Assembly: GCF_001295265.1 (NCBI RefSeq)
Contig: NZ_LJOD01000015.1
Coordinates: forward strand, 60,197-124,196
Direction of reading: 5' to 3'
Length of the DNA stretch: 64,000 bases
Source: Chryseobacterium indologenes
Lineage (GTDB): Bacteria > Bacteroidota > Bacteroidia > Flavobacteriales > Weeksellaceae
The translations under genes and the position numbers were made by a program. Positions 17,522 through 26,534 of this stretch are shown piece by piece. The notes below the pieces were generated by a model. It saw nothing but the letters and a program-made list of their open reading frames with translations, was not told where the DNA came from and did not search any database. Each line of letters starts with the position of its first letter. Within the stretch, counting starts at the first letter, position 1.

Positions 17522-19434
17522 TATTGTAATATAAAGTTAACAATCAGTATAATTCCCACAGCTAAAGACATGATAAGGATATAAGTCTCTACATTTCCGT
17601 TCTGGATACGCTTCATTGCTTTTCCGCTGTCTTCTGCGCCTTCGCCCACGAAGTCTACAAAACGGTCTAAGATTCCTTTATCAAACATCTTTCCTCCGCG
17701 TCCTAATCCTTCAACAGTTTTTACAATCAATGCATTGTAAAGTTCGTCTACATATAGTTTTTTAGCAGAAAGCTTTTCCCATCCGGTGTAGCTTTCTTCT
17801 GCAAGAGCCATTTTTTTCTTTTTCACATAGGTGTTTCTTACGATGAACCATACGGAGAAGAACATTAGTACTGTTGCTGCTAATAAGATCATTTCTGTGT
17901 TGAAAGGTACTCCTGAAAGAGTAGCTTCCATCTGCTTGAAGCTTTGTTCGGTAAGAACCGGTTTAAGCCATTCCATCAGCTTGGCATAATGTCCGTGTCC
18001 GATGAAGTGAGGAAGGTTGATAAAACCTCCAAGTACAGAAAGGATGGCCAATACGATCAATGGTAATGTCATATTAGACGGGCTTTCGTGTAAATGGTGT
18101 TTCTGCTCTTCAGTACCTCTGAATTCTCCGTGGAAAGTCAGATAGTACAGTCTGAACATATAAGTTGCCGTCATAGCTGCTAAAACAAATAAGATTACCC
18201 AGTAGATTGGATTTTTAGCAAAAGCAGCTACTAAAATTTCGTCTTTAGAGATCATCCCTGATAATAAAGGGAAACCTGAGATAGCTAATGTTCCGATAAG
18301 GAAAGTAGCGTGGGTAAGAGGAATGTATTTTTTAAGACCTCCCATGAAACGCATATCCTGTTCGTTGCTCATGGCGTGGATTACAGAACCTGCTCCTAAG
18401 AACAATAAAGCCTTAAAGAATGCGTGTGTCATTACGTGGAACATTGCAGTTGTATAAGCTCCAAGACCTAAAGCGATGAACATGAATCCAAGCTGTGAAA
18501 CGGTAGAGTAGGCCAATACTTTTTTGATGTCATTCTGACGTAACGCGTAGAACCCTGCCAAAGCAGCCGTTAAGAATCCGATGAATAAAATTCCTCCCTG
18601 TACTGTAGGCGCCAAAGTAAATAAGAAGTTAGATCTCACTACTAAATAGATACCTGCTGTAACCATCGTTGCCGCGTGGATCAAAGCTGATACCGGAGTA
18701 GGCCCGGCCATTGCATCCGGTAACCATGTATATAAAGGAACCTGAGCTGATTTACCGGTTGCACCGATGAATAAACTCGCCGTAATAAAGATGATTACAG
18801 TTCCGTCCAATTCAAATTTTGAAGAATTCTGAGCTACGGTAAGGTAATCTACAGCATTCGTCTGAGAAGCGATCATGAAGATACCGATCAGTAATGCAAG
18901 GTCACCAATTCTGTTCATAATGAAAGCTTTTCTTGCTGCTTTACCATATTCCTCATTGGTATACCAGAATCCGATCAGCAGATAAGAACAAAGACCTACA
19001 CCTTCCCATCCGATGAAAAGAATAAGATAATTGCTTCCCATTACCAAAAGTAGCATAGAGAAGATGAAAAGATTCAGATAAGTAAAGAACTTATAGAAAC
19101 CTTTGTCGTGGCTCATATATCCGATAGAATATAAGTGGATCAGGGAACCGATACCTGTGATGATCATCACCATCATTAAAGAAAGCTGATCAATCTGGAA
19201 CCCGAAATTAATCTGAACTCCGTTTACTCTGAACCATTCAAAAGCTCTTACAATTACCGGCTGGCTTTCGGAACTGAAATTCATGAAAAGACTTACAGCA
19301 ATACAGAATGATCCGAAAACCACGGCTGTAGCCAAAGATCCAACCACCATTTTTGGAAGATGTTTTCCGAATAAACCGTTAATAAGAAACCCTAAAAGTG
19401 GTAAAAGTACTATTGCATACACTAAATTTTCCAT
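17521..19434 (-). CDS. nuoL: NADH-quinone oxidoreductase subunit L
   Basis: A 637-residue polytopic subunit. It shows GWEGVGLCSYLLIGFW, the VPLYTWLPDAMAGPTPVSAL loop, HAATMVTAGIYLV and AYSTVSQLGFMF, all diagnostic of NuoL/ND5. A C-terminal segment after residue 540 corresponds to the long lateral helix and last membrane anchor of the proton-pumping arm. It lies three bases after nuoK and shares one base with nuoM. Confidence 0.95.
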   Translation of the reverse strand: MENLVYAIVLLPLLGFLINGLFGKHLPKMVVGSLATAVVFGSFCIAVSLFMNFSSESQPVIVRAFEWFRVNGVQINFGFQIDQLSLMMVMIITGIGSLIHLYSIGYMSHDKGFYKFFTYLNLFIFSMLLLVMGSNYLILFIGWEGVGLCSYLLIGFWYTNEEYGKAARKAFIMNRIGDLALLIGIFMIASQTNAVDYLTVAQNSSKFELDGTVIIFITASLFIGATGKSAQVPLYTWLPDAMAGPTPVSALIHAATMVTAGIYLVVRSNFLFTLAPTVQGGILFIGFLTAALAGFYALRQNDIKKVLAYSTVSQLGFMFIALGLGAYTTAMFHVMTHAFFKALLFLGAGSVIHAMSNEQDMRFMGGLKKYIPLTHATFLIGTLAISGFPLLSGMISKDEILVAAFAKNPIYWVILFVLAAMTATYMFRLYYLTFHGEFRGTEEQKHHLHESPSNMTLPLIVLAILSVLGGFINLPHFIGHGHYAKLMEWLKPVLTEQSFKQMEATLSGVPFNTEMILLAATVLMFFSVWFIVRNTYVKKKKMALAEESYTGWEKLSAKKLYVDELYNALIVKTVEGLGRGGKMFDKGILDRFVDFVGEGAEDSGKAMKRIQNGNVETYILIMSLAVGIILIVNFILQ

Positions 19435-19437
19435 TCC

Positions 19438-19767
19438 TTATCCTCTTAATTTATTAAATATACTTACATCTACAGAACGGGTATTTCTATACAGCATAGC
19501 AATAATTGCAAGACCTACCGCAACTTCTGCGGCAGCCACTACCATAATGAAGAAAACTAAAAGCTGTCCGTCTCCGTTTCCCTTATATGCTGAAAAAGCA
19601 GCTAATAAAAGGTTTACAGAATTCAGCATAAGCTCTACACAGCCCAAAATAACAATAGCATTTTTTCTCAGCAATACTCCAAGCACTCCCAGACAGAATA
19701 ATACTGAACAAAGAATGATGAAATAATTCAGAGGGATGCTTTGTATGAATGTATTTACTTCTCCCAT
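19438..19767 (-). CDS. nuoK: NADH-quinone oxidoreductase subunit K
   Basis: The 109-residue protein has three membrane helices and the NuoK signature ILGCVELMLNSVNLLLAAFS, containing the conserved membrane Glu used in proton transfer, followed by VAAAEVAVGLAII with the second Glu. Normal length. Four bases separate it from nuoJ and three from nuoL. Confidence 0.95.
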   Translation of the reverse strand: MGEVNTFIQSIPLNYFIILCSVLFCLGVLGVLLRKNAIVILGCVELMLNSVNLLLAAFSAYKGNGDGQLLVFFIMVVAAAEVAVGLAIIAMLYRNTRSVDVSIFNKLRG

Positions 19768-19771
19768 AATT

Positions 19772-20269
19772 TTATAAATCTTTTTTACCGATTAATACCG
19801 CACCTACAATACCTGCCAAAATCAGGATAGAAGCAAGTTCAAACGGTAAAACATATTCATTAAACAAAAGTCTGCCCAGATTTTTCGTGAGACCCACCCC
19901 TTTATCTACATTTTCCAGTACAATGTGGTTGTCGCTTACTCCTCTGAATACTCCTAAAACTCCAATTAAAAGAAGACCTGCTGTAAAAACTCCAACAAAT
20001 TTTAAAGTATTGTTCTTCTTACTTTCGTCTTGCTTATTAAGGTTAAGCATCATCAGGATATAAAGGAATAATACCATGATGGCACCGGCGTACACTATAA
20101 TCTGAATGATTGCCAGAAACTGGGCATTCAGAAGAATGTACATACCAGCAATGGAAAACATCGTAACAATTAATGACAGGATAGCATAGAGAGGATTTCT
20201 TGCAAACACGAAATACACCGCACTTGCCACTGCTAAAAATGCCACCAAGAAAAATAAAAACTGATCCAT
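19772..20269 (-). CDS. nuoJ: NADH-quinone oxidoreductase subunit J
   Basis: A 165-residue protein with five hydrophobic helices and the NuoJ/ND6 hallmark IQIIVYAGAIMVLFLYILMM (the pi-bulge helix). The ATG shares its first base with the nuoI stop codon, so translation is coupled. Confidence 0.95.
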   Translation of the reverse strand: MDQFLFFLVAFLAVASAVYFVFARNPLYAILSLIVTMFSIAGMYILLNAQFLAIIQIIVYAGAIMVLFLYILMMLNLNKQDESKKNNTLKFVGVFTAGLLLIGVLGVFRGVSDNHIVLENVDKGVGLTKNLGRLLFNEYVLPFELASILILAGIVGAVLIGKKDL

Positions 20270-20826
20270 TATTTTACCGCATTTTTTTGTTTCTCGGATT
20301 GTCTTGTCGTGATGTCAATCCTTTCATTTATTTTTTCCACTAATTTATCTTTTCCGTAAATGAAAGAACCTCTGTTGGTTTCCACATCCACCAGTCTGTC
20401 GGTAAGATAGATGGCAGACTTCGGACAGGCTTCTTCACACATACCGCAGAAAATACATCTCAGCATATTGATTTCATATACTGAAGCATATTTCTCCTCT
20501 CTGTAAAGGTCTTTTTCCTCTTTTGTTCTTTCTGCAGCAGTCATAGTGATGGCTTCTGCAGGACAGGCTACGGCACAAAGTCCACAGGCTGTACATCTTT
20601 CCCTGCCTTCTTCGTCTCTTTTCAGAACGTGCTGGCCTCTCCAGATGGAAGCTCTTGGTTTCTTTACTTCCGGATACGAATATACTGCGGGAGCACCTTT
20701 TATCACGGTTCTTACAGCATGCTTAAATGTAATCCCCATTCCTGTGAAGATCGCAGGAAGGTAGATTTTTTCAGCAAGGGTCATTTCTTTATTGGAAACA
20801 ACTTTTGATCTGTTAGTTAATTTCAT
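20269..20826 (-). CDS. nuoI: NADH-quinone oxidoreductase subunit I (two 4Fe-4S clusters)
   Basis: A 185-residue peripheral-arm subunit. Two ferredoxin-type motifs, CTACGLCAVACP and CIFCGMCEEACP, bind clusters N6a and N6b and pass electrons to NuoB. The N-terminal part (ITFKHAVRTVIKG) is an amphipathic membrane-associated helix. The gene is separated from nuoH by a 559-base stretch containing a dead gene, although complex I stoichiometry requires both. Confidence 0.95.
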   Translation of the reverse strand: MKLTNRSKVVSNKEMTLAEKIYLPAIFTGMGITFKHAVRTVIKGAPAVYSYPEVKKPRASIWRGQHVLKRDEEGRERCTACGLCAVACPAEAITMTAAERTKEEKDLYREEKYASVYEINMLRCIFCGMCEEACPKSAIYLTDRLVDVETNRGSFIYGKDKLVEKINERIDITTRQSEKQKNAVK

Positions 20827-20898
20827 TATATAATTTGAAATTTGAAGTTTGAGATTTGAAATTTATTAGTAAAATTTTATTTCTCAAACCCTTAATTA

Positions 20899-21299
20899 TT
20901 AATTATTATTTCGTTTAAATTTATTTCCGTTATGCCCTGTCATTTTTAAATAATTTATAAATCCTGACAGTTTCTTAGACAAAGATATTGTTTGGCTTTT
21001 TAAAAAAAATTAAAAACTTCTTCATCTAAATAATTTCGGTCAAAAGCTCTGATTAATCGAGAACGAATTTCTCCTGCAGAACCTTTAGACATGGTAAGAA
21101 AGTTTATGAATTCTTTATTACCTTCTCTTTCAAACCCTTCGGTTATATTATCCATAATTGATGCAGATGATCTGTCAATCTGGTTTTTATCGTGGTTTAG
21201 AAATTTGGGATTCAACAAATATTCTTTCTGAATCAATTAGCAAAGACTTCTTGACTGCTGCCATATTTCTAAATCTTCAAAATTATTTATCGTTGCCAT
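20899..21299 (-). pseudogene. Decayed four-helix-bundle (S23/IVP-type) protein gene
   Basis: From ATG 21299 the frame reads MATINNFEDLEIWQQSRSLC and meets TAA at 21237-21239. The same frame then continues through QIDRSSASIMDNITEGFERE and NFLTMSKGSAGEIRSRLIRA, the core of the four-helix-bundle 23S-intervening-sequence family. It ends early at a run of eight T (minus strand). Adding one T restores LKSQTISLSKKLSGFINYL and a natural C-terminus ending at 20899, giving about 133 codons. One nonsense codon plus one homopolymer deletion therefore inactivate it. The open part 21000-21236 is only the middle. The gene is an insertion between nuoI and nuoH. Confidence 0.75.
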
Positions 21300-21385
21300 A
21301 TTTGATATTTGAAATTATTACTCTTAAAATTACTAATTTAAAGTCATTCCGCTGAATCTCAAATTTCAACCATCAAATCGCAAAT

Positions 21386-22447
21386 TTACTGGAACGCTAA
21401 AATTACAGCTCCTGTAATTAGTAGGTTCACTAATGCCATTGGGATTAATGTTTTCCATCCTAAGTGCATTAACTGATCATATCTGAATCTAGGAAGCGTC
21501 CATCTGATCCACATAAAAATAAGGATTCCGATTACTGTTTTCGTTAAGAAAGCAACAATACTTAAGATTCCTGCTACGTTTTCTCCCCAGTTCTGAGTTA
21601 CCCATTCAATACCTGGGTAATTGTAGCCTCCGAAGAAAAGAACAACCATAAATGCATTGGAAATAAACATGTTCACATATTCACCGAACATATAAAGACC
21701 CAGCTTCATGGAAGAGTACTCTGTAGAATATCCCGTTACAAGCTCAGATTCACATTCCGGTAAATCAAAAGGGTGTCTGTTGGTTTCTGCCAAAGCAGCT
21801 ACGAAGAAAACAAGGAAGGCAATCGGCTGATAGAAAATATTCCAGTTCATTCCGGAACCCCATGGGATAATTCCCCATAATTTTCCGCCAGTCTGGCTTT
21901 CTGTAATTTCTTTTAAATCTAAACTTCCTGTCATCATAATGATAGAAAGAAGTGCTAATCCCATTGCCAATTCGTAAGAAATCATCTGTGAAGAAGCACG
22001 GATAGCACCCAGTAATGAATATTTGTTATTTGAAGCCCAGCCTCCGATCATGATTCCGTATACCCCGATAGAAGCCATTCCGATGATGAAAAGAACTCCT
22101 ACGTCAATATTGGCAACCTGAAGATCAAAAGAAGTGCCTGCAATATTTAAACTTTTACCCCAAGGAATAACCGCCCCAGTGATTAATGAAATAAACATTA
22201 CCAAAGCCGGTCCCAATACGAAAAGAAATTTTTCAGCATTGGCAGGCGTAAAGTCTTCCTTAAAGAAGAATTTTCCACCGTCAGCAAGAGGCTGAAGCAA
22301 TCCGAATGGTCCTGCTCTGTTCGGACCAATTCTATCCTGCATAATAGAGGCTACTTTTCTTTCCGCCCATGTAGAGTAGGCCGCTATCGTAAGAGACAGC
22401 AGGAAAAGCGCTAGTACAAGTATAAGTTTAAATGTTAGTAAATCCAT
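21386..22447 (-). CDS. nuoH: NADH-quinone oxidoreductase subunit H
   Basis: A 353-residue polytopic subunit linking the peripheral and membrane arms at the quinone site. Conserved loops are visible: ERKVASIMQDRIGPNRAGPFG, ADGGKFFFKEDF, and AALAETNRHPFDLPECESEL with GYSTEYSSMK. Length and motifs are standard for the family. Confidence 0.95.
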   Translation of the reverse strand: MDLLTFKLILVLALFLLSLTIAAYSTWAERKVASIMQDRIGPNRAGPFGLLQPLADGGKFFFKEDFTPANAEKFLFVLGPALVMFISLITGAVIPWGKSLNIAGTSFDLQVANIDVGVLFIIGMASIGVYGIMIGGWASNNKYSLLGAIRASSQMISYELAMGLALLSIIMMTGSLDLKEITESQTGGKLWGIIPWGSGMNWNIFYQPIAFLVFFVAALAETNRHPFDLPECESELVTGYSTEYSSMKLGLYMFGEYVNMFISNAFMVVLFFGGYNYPGIEWVTQNWGENVAGILSIVAFLTKTVIGILIFMWIRWTLPRFRYDQLMHLGWKTLIPMALVNLLITGAVILAFQ

Positions 22448-22462
22448 TTTTATTTAGATATT

Positions 22463-22520
22463 AAGATGTCAGATGCTAGATGTCATTGTCTGAAGTCTGG
22501 TATCTGAAATCTGATGTCTT
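22463..22520. repeat. Degenerate inverted word repeat between nuoG and nuoH
   Basis: The spacer is built from variants of CAGAT, AGATGTC and TCTGA. Its left end (AAGATGTCAGAT) is an imperfect complement of its right end (ATCTGATGTCTT). The same words occur in the nuoD-nuoE spacer. The transcript could fold into an imperfect hairpin between the two genes. Confidence 0.5.
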
Positions 22521-22525
22521 ATTAA

Positions 22526-23524
22526 TTATTTTTCGTCTTTTTCGCTGATTTCTTTCGCCATTGGGTTATCCAGAACTCTCAGCTCATCTTTAGGCTTTTC
22601 GTAATGGTTCAATGAAATAACAGAATGTCTGTCGATATGTCTTGGACCTTCAATGTTCCAGTCTGATAAAGCTTTTCTTTCGAAACGGCAGGTATCACAG
22701 ATGAATTCTTCAACTTCACCCCACTGGTCTTTTCTTGCTGTTACCCTTACGATTTCATCACCTTTCATCCAAACGACAGCTTTTCCTGAACACTTATCAC
22801 ATTTACATGAAGCATTCATTGGTTTTGTAAACCATACTCTGCTGGCAAAACGCGCTGTTCTGTCTGTTAAAGCTCCAACAGGACATACATCGATAACGTT
22901 TCCGATGAAGTCATTATCCAGAGCTTTATTTAAGTATGTTGAAATTTCAGCGTGATCTCCTCTGAAAAGAATTCCGTGTTCTCTTTGACCTGTCAATTGG
23001 TTGGCAGCTAATACACATCTTGCACAAAGAATACAGCGGTTCATATTCAATTTGATGTTCGGACCAAGATCGTCAGCTTCGTAAGTATTTCTTTCGAACT
23101 CGGTTCTTGTGTTTTCTACACCATGTTCGTATCCTAGATCCTGAAGATGGCATTCTCCGGCCTGGTCGCAGATAGGGCAGTCCAGCGGGTGGTTTACCAA
23201 TAGGAACTCTGTTACTGCTTTTCTTCCTTCCTGAGCCTTTTCGGAGGTAAGATTTTTCACCTCCATTCCGTCCATTACGTTGGTTCTGCAGCTGGCAACC
23301 AATTTAGGCATCGGGCGTGGATCTGCTTCAGATCCTTTAGAAACTTCTACAAGGCAGGTTCTGCATCTTCCTCCACTGGTTTCCAATTTGCTGTAGTAGC
23401 ACATTGCAGGAGGTACAGATTTTCCGCCGATCTGTCTTGCCGCTTCCAGAATAGAAGTTCCAGGCAGTACTTCGGTGGTCTGTCCGTCTATCGTTATTTT
23501 GAATTTTTTAACCTCTTCGCTCAT
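22526..23524 (-). CDS. nuoG: NADH-quinone oxidoreductase subunit G, short form
   Basis: A 332-residue protein, much shorter than the roughly 680-900 residues of most NuoG. It keeps the iron-sulfur part: 2Fe-2S ligands C42, C54, C57 and C79; the N5 site H112-x3-C116-x2-C119-x5-C125; the N4 ligands C164, C167, C170 and C214; and an additional Cys group C240, C242, C245, C276, C279 where the N7 site lies in other bacteria. The molybdopterin-oxidoreductase-like C-terminal domain is absent and the frame ends naturally, so this is the short flavobacterial form and not a truncation here. Confidence 0.9.
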   Translation of the reverse strand: MSEEVKKFKITIDGQTTEVLPGTSILEAARQIGGKSVPPAMCYYSKLETSGGRCRTCLVEVSKGSEADPRPMPKLVASCRTNVMDGMEVKNLTSEKAQEGRKAVTEFLLVNHPLDCPICDQAGECHLQDLGYEHGVENTRTEFERNTYEADDLGPNIKLNMNRCILCARCVLAANQLTGQREHGILFRGDHAEISTYLNKALDNDFIGNVIDVCPVGALTDRTARFASRVWFTKPMNASCKCDKCSGKAVVWMKGDEIVRVTARKDQWGEVEEFICDTCRFERKALSDWNIEGPRHIDRHSVISLNHYEKPKDELRVLDNPMAKEISEKDEK

Positions 23525-23568
23525 ATTCTATGCTTTTCGCTTATGCTTTTAGGGCGTTAAGCTCTATT

Positions 23569-24450
23569 TTAATTATACTTTTTCGTGTTAAATGTATATC
23601 CTACCCCCGCAAGAACCTGTCCGAAAACAAAGTCCTGTCTGGCTTTATCAGGTTTATTATTTAATGTAGTTTTAATATCCCACATATTAATATATCCTGC
23701 TTTAGCTTCGGCTCTGATCATCCAGTTTTTCCAGAAAACCAGGTTAAGACTGGATCTAAGGTCGGCTCCCATACCTGCAACGTGAAAACGGTCGCTTCTT
23801 TCATTACCAAAAAGTTTTATATTACTTTTCGGGAACATTACTCCGAGCCCGGCACCATAAGACCATACCAGATCTATATTTTTCTTATGAATCAGGTTTT
23901 TATATTTTTCTAAACCTAAATTTTCATAATTAAGTCCGTCCGTATGCTCAAAAGTAAGAAACTGGGTGTCTGATAAGTCCACTTGTCCGTTCTGTACCAT
24001 CCCTGCATATTTAGGATCTGAAATAGTTCCTGAAAAATCAACCGTCTGGTTCTGCTTCATCACATATTTCATGTGGTCTATTCCTAAAACAAGAGCCAGA
24101 TTATCTTTTATAAAATATCCGATTCTGAAATTATACTGCGTTACGGTAAACCAGCTTGGATCGATGTAAACAATTCCGAACTTGGTAGGTTTATCTCTCG
24201 CCTGTACATTATTCAGCTGAAAATCATAACCGTTTCCTGAAAAATGGATATCAGAATTACTAAAAGCTCCTCTGTTCCAACCGTAGAAAAGGAAAACCTG
24301 TCCTTTTTTGCTCAAGGGCAGAGGCTTTTCTTTCTTTTCAGCTTTATATGGAGTTACCTCCAGTTTATATTCTTTGTCTAATGTATCTTTTTTAATTTGC
24401 CCCAAAGCAAAGCCCGACATCATTACGCCGACAACAAATAACTTCTTCAT
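23569..24450 (-). CDS. Outer-membrane beta-barrel-like protein inside the nuo operon
   Basis: A 293-residue protein with a signal peptide (MKKLFVVGVMMSGFALG). It has alternating hydrophobic/aromatic strands (VFLFYGWNRGAF, YNFRIGYFIKDNLALVLGIDH, WMIRAEAKAGYINMW) and a C-terminal strand FGQVLAGVGYTF, typical of small outer-membrane beta-barrels. It starts eight bases after nuoF ends and precedes nuoG, so it is transcribed with complex I. No known complex I role exists for such a protein. Placement could be a lineage-specific insertion that uses the operon promoter. Confidence 0.7.
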   Translation of the reverse strand: MKKLFVVGVMMSGFALGQIKKDTLDKEYKLEVTPYKAEKKEKPLPLSKKGQVFLFYGWNRGAFSNSDIHFSGNGYDFQLNNVQARDKPTKFGIVYIDPSWFTVTQYNFRIGYFIKDNLALVLGIDHMKYVMKQNQTVDFSGTISDPKYAGMVQNGQVDLSDTQFLTFEHTDGLNYENLGLEKYKNLIHKKNIDLVWSYGAGLGVMFPKSNIKLFGNERSDRFHVAGMGADLRSSLNLVFWKNWMIRAEAKAGYINMWDIKTTLNNKPDKARQDFVFGQVLAGVGYTFNTKKYN

Positions 24451-24457
24451 TCCTTAG

Positions 24458-25816
24458 CTACGCATTTTTTTCAACAGCCGGGATCGGATCAGCATAATTT
24501 GCCAATCCATAGTTTTGAGTCTGGGATAACTCAGGGTTTTTCACGTGCCATTCAAATTCATCTCTGAAGTGGCGGATCGCTGCTGCAACAGGCCACGCTG
24601 CGGCATCACCCAATGGACAGATCGTGTTTCCTTCAATTTTTCTCTGGATATCCCAAAGAAGATCGATATCTTCCATTTTTCCCTGTCCGTTTTCTATTTT
24701 TTTCAGGATTTTATACATCCACCCTGTACCTTCACGGCAAGGTGTACACTGGCCGCAGCTTTCGTGGTTATAAAATCTTGCTAAAGTCATGGTATGTTCC
24801 ACGATACACTGGTCTTCATCCAGAACGATGAAACCTCCTGAACCCATCATGGTTCCGGTAGCAAAACCACCATCTGCAAGGGATTCATAATTCATGTATC
24901 TTGGTTCTCCGTTTACGGTTCTCAACAGTAAGTTGGCCGGAACAATCGGAACGGAACTTCCTCCCGGAATACAGGCTTTTAATCTTTTACCGTCTTTAAT
25001 TCCTCCACAATATTCATCAGAGTAGATAAATTCTTCTACGGTAATGGTCATGTCAATTTCATACACTCCCGGTTTGTTGATGTTTCCACAGGCAGAAATT
25101 AATTTTGTACCTGTAGACCTTCCTACTCCAATTTTAGCGTATTCAGCACCTGTAATATCAATGATTGGTACCACTGCCGCGATAGATTCTACGTTGTTTA
25201 CTACTGTTGGTCTTTCCCAAAGCCCTTTTACAGCCGGGAAAGGTGGTTTTAGCCTTGGATTTCCTCTTTTTCCTTCAAGAGATTCAAGCAATGCCGTTTC
25301 TTCACCGCAGATATAGGCTCCTCCTCCTCTCTGAACATAGATTTCAAGATCGAATCCTGTTCCTAAAATATTTTTTCCTAAGAATCCTGCTGCTTTGGCT
25401 TCTTCAATGGCTTCTTCCAGAATATCCGGAATCCATGAATATTCTCCACGGATGTAGATATAGGAAACGTTTGAACCTAAACAGTATGATGAAATAAGCA
25501 TTCCTTCAATCAAAAGGTGAGGAAGAAATTCCATCAGGTATCTGTCCTTGAATGTTCCAGGCTCAGATTCATCTGCATTTACTACCAGGTGTCTTGGAAC
25601 ACCTTCTGGTTTTGCCAGAAAGCTCCACTTCATTCCTGTTGGGAATCCGGCTCCGCCACGTCCTCTCAGTCCTGAAGCTTTAACTTCTTCAAGAATTTCG
25701 TCAGGGGTCATTTTCAGGGCCTTTTCAGCTGCAGTGTAACCTCCCTGCTTACGGTACGTTTCAAAGTAGCGGATGCCTTCTATATGGGCGTCTTTAAGTA
25801 AAAGTTTTTTACTCAT
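24458..25816 (-). CDS. nuoF: NADH-quinone oxidoreductase subunit F (FMN, NADH site)
   Basis: A 452-residue soluble subunit that oxidises NADH. The glycine-rich GRGGAGFPTGMKW (residues 52-64) binds FMN/NADH. YICGEETALLESLEGKRG is the conserved nucleotide-binding stretch. ESCGQCTPCREG with the later ICPLGD Cys binds 4Fe-4S cluster N3. Its presence, with NuoE and NuoG, means this complex has an NADH dehydrogenase module, unlike the 11-subunit version in Bacteroides. Confidence 0.95.
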   Translation of the reverse strand: MSKKLLLKDAHIEGIRYFETYRKQGGYTAAEKALKMTPDEILEEVKASGLRGRGGAGFPTGMKWSFLAKPEGVPRHLVVNADESEPGTFKDRYLMEFLPHLLIEGMLISSYCLGSNVSYIYIRGEYSWIPDILEEAIEEAKAAGFLGKNILGTGFDLEIYVQRGGGAYICGEETALLESLEGKRGNPRLKPPFPAVKGLWERPTVVNNVESIAAVVPIIDITGAEYAKIGVGRSTGTKLISACGNINKPGVYEIDMTITVEEFIYSDEYCGGIKDGKRLKACIPGGSSVPIVPANLLLRTVNGEPRYMNYESLADGGFATGTMMGSGGFIVLDEDQCIVEHTMTLARFYNHESCGQCTPCREGTGWMYKILKKIENGQGKMEDIDLLWDIQRKIEGNTICPLGDAAAWPVAAAIRHFRDEFEWHVKNPELSQTQNYGLANYADPIPAVEKNA

Positions 25817-25918
25817 TGTTATTGGCTTCTTGCAATTGGCTTTTGGCTTCTTGCATTAATTATTATTAAACGTTAAGTGAATAATTTAAAATCTAAAATG
25901 TAGAATTTAAAATTTCTA

Positions 25919-26428
25919 TTAGTCCAAAGCAATCTGTCCCTGTCTGCAAAGATCAAGGATTTCGTCTACTTTTTCTATCGTTAAATTTTCATGAAAGAAT
26001 TTTCCAAGCTGCATCATGGGTGCATATCCGCATGCTCCAAGACATTCTGCCGGTTTCAGGGTAAACATACCGTCTTCGGTAGTTTCTCCGTCCTTAATGT
26101 TCAGTTTAGTTCTGATGTGGTTCAGGATCTTTTCGCTTCCACATACCATGCAGGGTCCTGTACGGCATACTTCCAATACATATTTTCCTACCGGTTTCAT
26201 ATTGAACATTGTATAAAAAGTAGCCACCTCATATACTTCAATCGGCTTGATACTTAGTAATCCGGCCACATAATCCATTACAGGTACGTCCAGCCATCCT
26301 CCGAATTCTTTCTGTGCCAAATGCAGAACGGGAAGAAGAGCAGATTTTTGTCTTCCTTCAGGATATCTTGCGATAATTTTGTGTACCTGTGCTAAACTTT
26401 CCGGTTTAAAAGCTATTGTTTCGCTCAT
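25919..26428 (-). CDS. nuoE: NADH-quinone oxidoreductase subunit E (2Fe-2S)
   Basis: A 169-residue thioredoxin-like ferredoxin subunit. Ligands C88-x4-C93 (CRTGPC) and C129-x3-C133 (CLGAC) bind cluster N1a. VATFYTMFN is the conserved helix before the cluster. It works beside NuoF at the NADH site. The spacer after it, before nuoF, carries short word repeats of GGCTTCTTGCA type. Confidence 0.95.
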   Translation of the reverse strand: MSETIAFKPESLAQVHKIIARYPEGRQKSALLPVLHLAQKEFGGWLDVPVMDYVAGLLSIKPIEVYEVATFYTMFNMKPVGKYVLEVCRTGPCMVCGSEKILNHIRTKLNIKDGETTEDGMFTLKPAECLGACGYAPMMQLGKFFHENLTIEKVDEILDLCRQGQIALD

Positions 26429-26437
26429 TTTTTATCT

Positions 26438-26529
26438 AAGATTTCAGATGTCAGATTTCAGACATCAGATTTTAAATTTATATGTAAAGTCAAGAGTCTG
26501 ACAATCTGAAATCAGATGCCTGACATCTT
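26438..26529. repeat. Degenerate inverted word repeat between nuoD and nuoE
   Basis: The 92-base stretch consists of CAGATTTCAGA, CAGATGTCAGA and their complements. The left arm AAGATTTCAGATGTCAGAT faces a right arm that reads nearly the same on the opposite strand. It uses the same vocabulary as the nuoG-nuoH spacer. Confidence 0.5.
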
Positions 26530-26534
26530 ATTTT

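Noticed and set aside
22526..23524. NuoG as a truncated pseudogene.
   Set aside because: All cluster ligands are present, the end is natural, and the short form is typical for this lineage.
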